64,000 nt of DNA, from contig NW_015440960.1 in the NCBI RefSeq assembly GCF_000150705.2, positions 878,621-942,620 of the forward strand, read 5' to 3'. Position numbers and translations under genes: made by a program. Every line of letters begins with the position of its first letter. Positions within the stretch are counted from its first letter, which is position 1. Under the pieces are notes generated by a model. It saw only the letters and a program-made list of their open reading frames with translations. It had not been told where the DNA came from and searched no databases. Below, in pieces: positions 44,561 through 54,058 of this stretch. Origin of the DNA: Paracoccidioides lutzii Pb01 (taxonomy: Eukaryota; Ascomycota; Eurotiomycetes; Onygenales; Ajellomycetaceae).

Positions 44561-45287
44561 ATTTTCAAATCACTAAGAAGTTAATATACTGATAGCTTAA
44601 AAATAATAATTTTTATATCTATTTTACAACTTTTCAAAATTTAAAGATAAAACTTATATTTTTAGATGAAAATTGAGTTAAGAATAACTATTATAATCTA
44701 TTTATACTAGAATTGAGATACTGATTATAAAAATTTATTAGAATAAAACTAAATGATTTCTATATCATCAAGTAAAGCTCTATTCAGAATCTAAATCTTA
44801 ATAAATTGATGAATCAGTTGACTACTCATGTCACTATCACTATGATTCATCTCAACTCATCTATTATAAATATTATCATTAAATAATTTGATGAATGTCA
44901 ATACTATTACTATGAGAATATAGAGCATATTATCAAACACTGCTAGTTTAAGAATCTGAATCTCACAAGCACTAAATGACAGAAATATAATAAGAAGTGC
45001 ATTGAGATATTGAAAAATAGAAATAGAAATAAAACTAAAAATAAAGATAAGAGTAAAGATAAAAATGCAGAGAATTTACTTATAAGTCAGTCAATTTAAA
45101 TATTTGTTATAACAATTTCTCTAAATATTGAAGAACTTTTGAAAAGCCAGCCAGATTATGAGTGAAATAAGAAAAGGATTTGATGGATACAGCAAGTGGA
45201 AGACAAGATAGATTGACAGAGAAGATGAATATAATTGATTTGAGCAGGACAGTAACTAGTCTATACAGTAGCTAGTCTAAGGGAAGG
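44561..45287 (+). pseudogene. Gag remnant with decayed zinc knuckle (outer element)
   Basis: Plus-strand fragments read LNKLMNQLTTHVTITMIHLN and CQYYYYENIEHIIKHC, a CCHC knuckle with Cys-to-Tyr changes. A Lys/Asn-rich tail follows up to the purine tract before the right LTR. No protease or polymerase follows, so the outer element is either internally deleted or a non-autonomous type. Confidence 0.5.
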
Positions 45288-45387
45288 TGTTAGAGCCTAG
45301 GCTTCTTATTATGGACTAGCGCACTGCACAGTAGTATATAGCATCCCTGAGATAGGCTACAAATACAACCACTTCAGACGTCCAACA
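45288..45387 (+). repeat. Right LTR of outer element
   Basis: 100 bp, TGTTAG…CCAACA, preceded by aagggaagg and followed by the target duplication CATAT at 45388-45392. Confidence 0.88.
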
Positions 45388-45392
45388 CATAT

Positions 45393-46146
45393 TGGGTGCG
45401 CAAGTCCCGCGCTCATTAATTGTTAGGAGCCATACCCTTTCCAGCGAGCCATCCAATCTCATGAGATAACTATGTACCCTGTGCAAACGACTATCCTGGT
45501 GCCTCTGGATGAGATAACGTGTGGCCTCTAGCTACTTTAGGTCTAGTTTCCGGGAAATTCAAGATGAACTAACTATATTAGAGGAAAGTATGTAGAACGC
45601 TCGATGGCTGTGTGATTATTTCTCTTGAATCTGGTAGAAATCACCAGCAGTCCTTTATTAGTAAACTCGCGTCTACTTGATGATGGCAACCTTGGGAGCG
45701 GCTCATTTGATGCTACGAAGTCTCCTGACTCCTGGGGCACGCCAAGCAAGTTCCAGTTATCAGTTAACCCGCTAAGCAGTTAACATTTGTAACTAGGGGT
45801 CATTCACTAACAAAACAGCCAGTTAATATTCCCCCGCAACACCGTGGCAGACAAAAGGACCACATGAGGAAGACCTTCAACATCGCGCCTCAACGTCGAA
45901 TCACACGGGATAATCAGACGATGCAGTCGCCCTGACAGTCTTTTCCACTTAGAAGAGCTTGAATATCTAAATATATTAGATCTTTTCCATCGTTTGGGTT
46001 TTAGTTTGAGACTAAAACCAGCCTCCTCGACGCCTCGTTCTCGTACTCAATCCAACAGCTGTTGACAGTGGGCTCATCGGCAAAGGTAAACTGAACCCTA
46101 GAAGATTCAATTTCAAGGAGGAAGCAAAACAGACGAGAGAGGCAAG
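45393..46146. promoter_or_regulatory. Promoter region of the GH127 gene
   Basis: Ordinary composition directly right of the retroelement block; the ATG of the GH127 gene is at 46147. Several GTTAAC/GTTAA motifs occur near 45765-45825. I see no clear TATA box. Confidence 0.35.
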
Positions 46147-48375
46147 ATGACTTTCAATTCAAGGGTCCTTTCATTTTACAAATACCTATACATTTTTCAT
46201 GTTGTCCTTTTGTTTTCTCGCCTGGTAACTGGGCAAGATAACAGGATGAATACCTATATCCCCGGGTCCGAGGCACAGAAACTTATTGTCGCGGATGGCT
46301 ACGATATCGGAGAAAATAAGAATGAAACACGTATGTTTATGTGAACTTTTATATAAACTTTTCCGGTGGGATGGATGCGAACAATTTTAACCATTTACAC
46401 AGAGCTGCTACCATTCATTTTTGAAGCCCTCCCGCTGGGCTCGATCAAACCGCAAGGCTGGCTAAGTGATCAGCTGAAGCTGATGGCCGATGGTCTTGCT
46501 GGCCACGAGTACGACTTCTATCAAATTGTCCGTCAGAACCCGTGGCTGGGCGGCACTTACGACTACAGCAATCTGAACGAGGCTATGCCCTACTGGTTCA
46601 ACGGACTGGTTCCGCTCGCCTATCTGACTCAGGACAAGAGGCTGCTTGAGCAGGTCCGGACAGCCGCAGACTACATACTCACCCACCAACAGAAGGATGG
46701 CTGGCTCGGACCGGAAACTAAACTTCCTCAAAGAAATTTCTGGGCTCGGTATCCCATGTTCCTGGGATTGGCACAGATGGCAGAAGCTGAGGCTGGCACT
46801 CCCGTAGCCGAGAGGATTTTGAATGCGATGCATAAATTCGTTGACTTGATGCATTCAATGCTGTCTAACAACCTCCAGGGACTGGTGTGGCACAAAGGCG
46901 ATGATTTCAATGAGCAATGGGGCCGATCTCGGGTGGCGGATATGATTTTGGCCCTGCAGTGGCTTTATGAAAATAATCCTAGAAAGAGCGGTGCCAAGTT
47001 GTTTGAGTGCATGGGATATTTTAGGAAGGGCGGACATGACTGGACTTGGTGGTTCACCGAGGGAAATTATATCAAAGTCGACCTCGACACGGTCCCAAGA
47101 GAGGTTACGGACAAATTATACCATTTTGAGCATGGCGTTAATGCCGGCCAGGGTTTGAAGGCTCCTGCAGTAATCAGGAGATTTACACATGATGACAGCC
47201 TGCTAGAGTTTGCTCGGAGAGGCGTTAACTGGACGTTCCGTTATCACGGTGGCCCCTCCGGCGGCATTATTGCAGACGAGCGACTCGTAGGTTTGAGCCC
47301 CGTGAGAGGAACAGAGTTGTGTTCGGTCGTCGAGACAATGTATTCGCTCAGCTATCTCTACCAGTCGATAGGCGACCGGGATTTTGCAGATCGATGCGAA
47401 CTAGCTGCTTTCAACGCACTTCCTGTCATGCTTACCCCAGATTGGTGGGCTCATCAATATATAGCGCAGGTCAACCAGCCCATCTCCCACCCAGTCAAGC
47501 ACTCCCCATGGTTTAATGTTGGATCTCGAGGGCAGACTTTTGGCCTGGAACCCAACTACCCGTGCTGCACAGTCAACCACCATCAAGGATACCCCAAATT
47601 CGTATCCAATATGTTCACAAGGTTTGGTTCAGGCGCCATCGTGCACGCACTGCTCGGGCCAGCTGAAGTGGCGACCACAACCAAATCAGGGGTGAAGGTT
47701 AACATCAAATGTGAAACCAACTACCCCTTCGAAAATGTGCTGTACTACCGGATCGACACAGCAGGCCCCTTTAAGTTCGCTTTCAGAGTCCCATCGTGGG
47801 TTAACAATGCAGACTCCAGTGTCTCCGTCGACGGAGCCAGGAGCAAAGGCTTAGACCCAGATCCAACAACAGGAACACACAGCATCAACCTAATCCCTGG
47901 TAAACACGTCGTCATCGTCTCGTTCACTACATCACCCCGCGTTGAGCCACGAGCTAACGACACTGTCTCAATCTACCATGGCTCGCTCCTCTACTCGCTC
48001 CCGATCAGCTCAGAAGTGCGCAGCGTCAAGAACAATTACCCAGGCGCCCCGAACAACGTGCAAGAGTACACCATGCGGCCAACCTCTAAATGGGGGCTGG
48101 CTATCGATCCGTCCATGCTCCAGTTCAACGGTCTCCCCTCCAATACTCGGCTGCCTAATCCACTCTGGGTTGAAAAAGGGACTCAGGTTTCGATTACTGC
48201 GAAAGTTTGTGAGATTAAATGGGAACTGACGGAGCCGAAGGATCAAGGGTATGCTCCGAATCCGCCGTTAGCAGGGAATCGGGAGTGTATTGGGAAGCCG
48301 TTTGAGGTTGAGTTGGTGCCATACGGGGCTGCGAAATTGCATATGGCAGAGCTGCCCACGGTAAATCTTGCATAA
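46147..48375 (+). CDS. Secreted GH127 (DUF1680) beta-L-arabinofuranosidase-like protein
   Basis: Two exons (46147-46330, 46403-48375) joined over a 72-bp GT-AG intron give 718 residues. The N-terminus has a hydrophobic segment near residues 12-28 (YLYIFHVVLLFSRLVTGQ) that fits a signal peptide or anchor. The body is an (alpha/alpha)6 barrel typical of GH127: LGSIKPQGWLSDQL, NLNEAMPYWFNGLVPLAYL, DGWLGPE, then the metal site. In the characterised bacterial enzyme HypBA1 the active site uses a Glu-x-Cys pair and a Cys-Cys pair about 79 residues apart. Here Glu366-x-Cys368 (GTELCSVVE) and Cys449-Cys450 (YPCCTVNHHQGYPKF) have nearly the same spacing (83). All active-site residues are therefore present. 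It would release L-arabinofuranose from plant or glycoprotein glycans; the actual substrate is inference. Several N-glycosylation sequons occur. Confidence 0.88.
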
Positions 48376-49145
48376 GGGAGAATGGTTGGGGATTAGTTTT
48401 GGGTTTGATGTTTTGATTCTGCATTTTTTTTTTGCGATCTACAGCTCATAAGGACTGGTCCTGTGTTCTGTCTTCAGAAACCACGTTCAAAAGGTAGAGA
48501 AACATTCCCCAGCATATATTATAACAACATAACTACTTTATTACTATTAGTAAGTACACACATAGCCATGAATACTAAGAGTTCCCAGTGTCATATTCGT
48601 AGCATCAATTGAAGTATGATTGTAGATCCATTCATGCTGTTGTTCAGAAACATCCAACTGCAACTACGTACTTTAACTTCGGAGACGGAAGAACTTCCAG
48701 CTCCGACGGTCCCCTGAGCTGCCGCCGTTTTTCGCCAATTGCCTCCGCGAAATAACTAGAGGACAACAATAAATACTAAATAAAAGTAATTCTAAAACCA
48801 GCTCTGTCGGCAATTGCAACGCCAATTACCCTCTATGTCTCCTGGTGTCTAATTTCCAACGTCTTATGCTGCCTTCCCATCGCCGCCCTGTCAATACCTG
48901 CGCAGGGAAGGCTGACATCGGACAACAAAACTGCCCAAAACAGGCCAAGAACGCCCCCAGCCAAAAAAAAAAAAAAAAAAAAAAAAAAAGAAAGGAAAGA
49001 AAAGAAAAAGAGGCTTGAAGGAAGCTAAGGGCGACTCCAAAGAAGTCACATCAACTAATATTTATAAATCAAATACATCAAGGCGATAAACGTTCCTTTT
49101 CTCCCTTCTCCCACACATTCCTTCTTTCCGCGTTATCAGACACTC
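48376..49145. promoter_or_regulatory. Spacer and ceramide synthase promoter
   Basis: This contains the 3' region of the GH127 gene, a 27-A run at 48963-48989, and a CT-rich tract (ttttctcccttctcccacac) near 49096-49115 about 30 bp before the ATG. That is a common core-promoter arrangement in filamentous fungi. Confidence 0.4.
48963..48989. repeat. Homopolymer of 27 A
   Basis: An uninterrupted A run followed by an AAAG-rich tract, about 160 bp upstream of the ceramide synthase ATG. Confidence 0.9.
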
Positions 49146-50720
49146 ATGCCGCGACCACGGAAGTCGAGTAGTCTCGGTGCAGACATTAGAGGGGACACCG
49201 GAGCTCCAGCTATGTCCACCATGGATTCCCGGGCTTCCATATCGGATTCCCCTGAGTCTCCCTCGTCTTCGGTATTTTCCCCCTCCCCGCTTAGCGTCAA
49301 ATGGAATCCCGATTTATTTCTAACGTGCTTGAATCAATGTAGGTGCGCAACCAGCGGAATGGGCCAGAAAGGAGCGGAAAATCACATTCAAAACGGCGGA
49401 GGGCGCGCTCACTATTCCGGCGATGGAAAGACCTTGCTCTCAAACACACATGGTTGACACCACTCACCCTACTCCTCATTATCCTCTCTATATACGCCGT
49501 GAACCCAACGGAATCCAACCCTGTACACTCCGCCATTTTCCTCTCGTACCCTACCGGTCGCGAAACTCCTAGCGGACCCACTATGTACGCAAAGGGCAGA
49601 AAAGACCTCTACTTTGTCGGCTTCTACACGATCGTCCTATCCTTCACACGCGAATTCATCATGCAGCGCATCATCAGACCATGGGGCGTGTCCTGTGGCA
49701 TCAAGAGTAAGGCCAAGATGGCCCGGTTCATGGAGCAGGGGTACACGGCGATATATTTCGGGTTTTCCGCGCCATTTGGGCTCTACGTCATGAAACAGAC
49801 GGATATCTGGTATTTCAACACGACGGCTATGTTTAAGGGGTTCCCGCATAGGACGCTAACGGCGGATTTCAAGGCATATTACTTGCTGGAAGCCAGTTAC
49901 TGGGCGCAGCAGGCGATTGTGCTGCTGTTGATGCTGGAAAAGCCTAGGAAGGATTTCAAGGAGCTGGTTATGCATCATATTATTACATTGTCGCTCATTG
50001 GCCTAAGTTACCGTTTCCATTTCACCCACATTGGACTTGCGGTGTATATCACTCATGACGTTTCGGATTTCTTCCTCGCGGTTTGTTTTACCCCAACCCC
50101 TTTCTCTCTGCTTGTTGTGGCTGTTTGTGGAGGTGGCGTTTAGGCTAATCCATTTTCAAAATCCACAGACCTCCAAAACACTTAACTACCTGGATTCCCC
50201 AATCATTGGTCCTTACTTCCTCACATTCATTTGCATCTGGATTTACATGCGGCATTACCTCAACCTTCGCATCCTCTGGGCCGTCCTCACCAAATTCCAA
50301 ACCGTCGGCCCCTTCATTCTCAACTGGGCAACCGAACAGTACAAGTGTCGTCTCAGCCAGGTCATTACGTTTAGCTTACTAAGTGCCCTACAGGCCATCA
50401 ATTTGCTCTGGCTGTTCCTGATCCTCCGCATCGCAAAGAACTACGTGCTGAGCGATGTGAAGCGGGACGAGCGGAGTGACAATGAAGATGATGAGGACGA
50501 GCATGAAGAGGAGAAGCAAACTACCCCGACAAAGTTCCCTCAGATTGGTGACAGCTCTGCAAATGCTGCCGTCACAGGTTTTGGTGTGCTGAATAATGGT
50601 ATTTCTGAACCGCGCGTTACAAGGAGGGCGGCGAAGGAGAAGGAAATCGCTGCTAGAGCTGGAGCTAATGGGGCTGGTGGTGATGATGGATCGCCTAAAT
50701 TGAAGAAAAAGAGTAGGTAA
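49146..50720 (+). CDS. LAG1: Ceramide synthase, TLC domain (Lag1/Lac1 family)
   Basis: Exons 49146-49271, 49343-50080 and 50169-50720 join in frame to 471 residues. The first donor could instead be at 49296, also in phase, adding eight residues. The enzyme N-acylates sphingoid bases to (dihydro)ceramide in the ER membrane. After a basic, Ser-rich N-terminus a first membrane segment lies near residues 75-95 (LTPLTLLLIILSIYAV). The TLC domain holds the Lag1 motif: His253-His254 (MHHIITLSLIGLSYRF) and His280-Asp281 with Asp284 (YITHDVSDFFLATSK). These are the His and Asp residues required for activity in the family. The tail is acidic (DNEDDEDEHEEE) and then Lys-rich, as in other fungal members. 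Symbol assigned by family; LagA and BarA types cannot be firmly separated here. Confidence 0.9.
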
Positions 50721-52203
50721 TTGGCGTAGGAGATGTTACGAATGCACGTCTCCTGTTTTAAAGTTGGTGTAAAATAATGAGGAAAATTTTCGGGGCGCAG
50801 ACTACGAAGGTCTATGGGATAACTTCCCTGCTGTCGCTTTATTTTGAGGATACAGGGCGTCAAAATTGAAGAAAGTCATTGGCGTTATCTCAATCACCCG
50901 TTATCCATTCCTCGCTTCCCGGCCCCGTGTCCCCGGCCGATTGCCATACATAGATACGTCGTGAAACATGTGCATGAGTTCAAATAATTGGTTTCGAGAG
51001 AATACCCCCTTCTCCCCCCCCCCCCCCCCCCTTCTTCCCTCGGCGTTTTTTTGCTAATCGATTGTTCTGTCTGCAATTCCTTATGTATATTGGCTTGTTA
51101 TAGGGGTGTTTCGTTTCTCTATATATTATTATTAATATTATTATTAATATTGAGTATTATGTTTGAGCAAACCTTTTTTCCGTTTAAGAATTAAGAATGA
51201 GTGATTATGTAAATAGTGGTCTCCCCCCCTTTTCTTTTCTCTGTTCAAGGTGGTTTTGATGGGCTGATAAGCTTTGCCATCTTCTTTGATTGTTAACTTG
51301 GAATCTTCTTGCTTCAGCTTTTTTTCTTCTCTCCTCAGTTTCATATTGCCTTTGGGGGGGGAGATTGCTACATGTTGTTTAATTAGATTTCAGGGTGTTG
51401 TTTTATACCTTGGACTTTTTTTTTATAACAACCCTTCCCTTTCCTCTTTTCTTCTTTCCTTTTTATTCACCACTTTGTTTCTTCTCTTCTCTTCAGGTAA
51501 CATTATGCATAATGTTTTAGTATTTCCCCTACCCTCCTCTACCCTTTTTTTTTTATAAATTTCTTCTCCTGCAGTTTTAATCTTTGTTTCCGCTTTCTTT
51601 TGCTTTTTAAATGATTATGGTTGGCCGAAACATGATATTGAATATTTAGAGTGTCTCTCTTTTCTATATTCCTGTTTGATATTAGCCGATGGATATATCC
51701 TGAGGGCTTATCTTTGGTGTATTGGGTAACATCTTAAAATGGGTGTTTTATTTTTTCAATCTCCTTTATTCCTTATCAGTGCCGCGCGTGTGCTTCTCTT
51801 GTTTTGCCCAGTATGAAGTACGGGTGTGTATCCCCAGGTTTAATCCGGGAGAAGAAAAAGAACACAGGGAAGGTTTAGAATAATGTATAAATGACTATAT
51901 ACACATCTACCATATAAATGATGCAAAAAGAAATGAATATCCCGAGTTGTTACTTCGCGCTTATTCCTTATTTTCATTCATTAGCTGGTAGATACACGTA
52001 CTCGTACAAACTTTGGCATCTCCTCCCACTTCCACCATTTGCACTCCACTCTCCACTCCCGCGTTCCGTATATTGCAACTCACATTTACCAGTTAGACCT
52101 ATATTCTCTCCGGAACTCTACTAACCGGGCTTGGAACCCCCTTCCACAACACGAACGATTTCTGTCTCGTTATATGTTGCTTAGAGGTAGTTGCAGCAGC
52201 TGG
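50721..52203. other. Convergent 3' spacer, T/C-rich
   Basis: This lies between the convergent ceramide synthase and mitochondrial-protein genes. It contains a run of 18 C at 51014-51031, a TTA/TAT repeat near 51122-51160 and several T tracts. Short ORFs here are low-complexity. No gene is supported. Confidence 0.45.
51014..51031. repeat. Homopolymer of 18 C
   Basis: An uninterrupted run of 18 C on the plus strand in the 3' spacer; such G/C tracts are prone to length error in sequencing. Confidence 0.85.
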
Positions 52204-53205
52204 TTATGTGGATTGATTGGGTTTGGCCCCTTCTTCTTCAGATTGTTCGGTTGAAGGAGTTGCAGGTCCATCGTCATCGGATTCATTCTCATCGGCCTGA
52301 AAAGATGTTAGGGAGAGATGCTTGTTTTTCTTTTTTGCAATGATACCACTAGGTAGGTGCTCCACTGCTCTACCTACATAGGTAGAGACGATGGTTTGGT
52401 TTAGGGGAAATTTGGTGGTTGGGTGCGGATAGGGCGATATGATGAGAAATATAGATGTAAACCAAAAAAGCCAACAACACAAGGAGAAAGGAAACAATAT
52501 CAACAAATCCAATATCCCAATTCTAAAATGGACCATTGAACCGTGATATATACATATATCACAATACAGGTAAGATATCAATTTTTAACGTACCTCTCCC
52601 TTCTCTGGCTTGGCCTCTCCCTTCTCAAGCTCGGCAGGAATTGACGCTTTTTGGGGTTCATCCGGCTCCTTCTCAACCTGTAAAGGCTCAGCCGCGCCCA
52701 TCTCTTCCTTTTCTTCAGGTTTTGTAGTCGCTTGCTTCTCCGTTAATTGCGGTTCCTCGGGGTCCTTATGGGATTCTGGGACTGGCTTCGGGCTCTCAGA
52801 GAGGAGATATGCAGCCGCTGGAACAGTGAATACAACTGAACCGATTAGCCTGTCCCAGCACAAGGTAGTTGTCAGTATTAGATAGCCTGTTTTACCAAAG
52901 GAAAGAGTAGGGGTTTTTTAACGTGGTTTTCTGCCAATAAACAATGTCCCAATTAATTAAATCATAGAGTGCAAGTCACTGGAAACTTTTGAATGGAAAT
53001 ATAGGATACATATAAATTAAGTATATAAAACATACCATGGCAAATCACTGGTTTTCTTAACCTCGGGGCCGGAGGCATATGTCCTTCTTGATACCTGCTG
53101 CCAAACCCGCGATGAAGTTCTGGTGCCGGCTACTCTGGTGGATTGTTGAGCGGTGAAAAAAGTGCGGATGAGAGGTGATGACCGAAAGACAACCATGATG
53201 GGCAT
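52204..53205 (-). CDS. Small mitochondrial membrane protein, fungal, unknown function
   Basis: Three exons on the minus strand (53205-53036, 52849-52594, 52296-52204) join in frame to 172 residues. The introns are 186 and 297 bp, long for this window, with gtatgt and gtacgt donors and CAG acceptors. The first 45 residues are rich in Arg, Ser and Thr and lack acidic residues (MVVFRSSPLIRTFFTAQQST … SRVWQQVSRRTYASG), a typical mitochondrial presequence with RRTYAS near the cleavage site. SDLPWLIGSVVFTVPAAAYL (residues about 53-72) is a single membrane helix. The remaining 100 residues are acidic and Lys/Glu/Pro-rich and probably disordered. It resembles uncharacterised fungal inner-membrane proteins; I know no assigned function. 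The start could also be the Met at residue 4. Confidence 0.75.
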
Positions 53206-54058
53206 TTATAGACTGGTTGTCTGGTTCTGTTTAATGTAATTGGGGTGCAATTGGAGGGATCTTGCAGGTTGAAGTTGGATAAATATGGGGGAAAAAAGAT
53301 GGGGAAATGTCAGCTGGGAACCGGCAGTTCCAAGATTTCACAAGAGGCCCAAGTGTTGAAGAACACGTGACTGATGATTGTACAGCAGGTATTTCACGAT
53401 GACAAGGGGGAGACAGTGGGGTCATTAAAATTGTGTATATGTGGGCAGTTTTAAGATAATGCTTATGGTAGATAGGAAAGGAAATTGTATTTGATTCAGG
53501 ATGCTATTAGTTTAACAGATCTTTTAGTTGTAGTATATGGACGGAGAACGCAAGTAGAGACAGTAGTCCGGTATCTCCGTATTCTTCAAAGTCATCCCAC
53601 CCTCTCAGACTTGCAAACGCGGGGACATCTATCAAACAACCACCACCACTAACGCCCTTTACCCACCAAGAAAACTCAAACACATAACAGCAAACATTCC
53701 CAGGAAGAGGGCCTCATTTTGCATGCAACCTTTGTGGCCTGCTTTTCAACCTTCTCTGATCAGTCCCACAACTTCTGGCAACTGGTCAGTCTAACTGCGT
53801 ATGACCCCTCGGCTACCTTAACTACATCATGCAGACTGATAGCTTCTGAGTTGACCGTGTTGCCCTTGTTGCCTATACACCTAACAAGACATCATTTTCT
53901 TGTAAGTTAGCTTCAGCTTTGCTGCACTTTTCAATTCCAGGTCTATGTATCATGCTATCAGGATTCTGACATCCTACTTGTATATTAACATCTCCGTTAA
54001 TTTCTTGGTTGCTACATTAGTACCGTGATTTCCCACAGTACGAACAAACAGTAATATC
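53206..54058. promoter_or_regulatory. Divergent promoter region
   Basis: The mitochondrial protein gene (minus) and CAND1 (plus) start on either side. A short ORF at 53719-53910 overlaps the presumed 5' UTR of CAND1 and has no similarity I recognise. Confidence 0.4.
53902..54038 (+). other. Possible 5' UTR intron of CAND1
   Basis: gtaagt at 53902 and tttcccacag ending at 54038 make a good GT-AG pair of 137 bp. The intron would end 20 bp before the CAND1 ATG at 54059. RNA evidence would be needed; this is inferred from the splice consensus only. Confidence 0.4.

Larger units (their letters stand above)
31847..45387 (+). mobile_element. Outer LTR element holding a 13.5 kb nested block
   Basis: LTRs at 31847-31947 and 45288-45387 differ at about five positions plus one indel. 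Both outer flanks carry the 5-mer CATAT (31842-31846 and 45388-45392), so this is one insertion event. A tRNA-Met half primer site follows the left LTR, and a purine tract (aagggaagg) precedes the right one. The element's own coding DNA seems limited to gag-like pieces: MSHVDYIAELQQEPDKK near 32043, and at the right end a decayed zinc knuckle (CQYYYYENIEHIIKHC near 44890-44940). No own polymerase is recognised. Everything between about 32433 and 44500 is other elements inserted into it or replacing its middle. Confidence 0.8.

Noticed and set aside
46462..48246. Several antisense ORFs within the GH127 gene
   Set aside because: They mirror codon structure of the clear plus-strand gene and have no independent motif.
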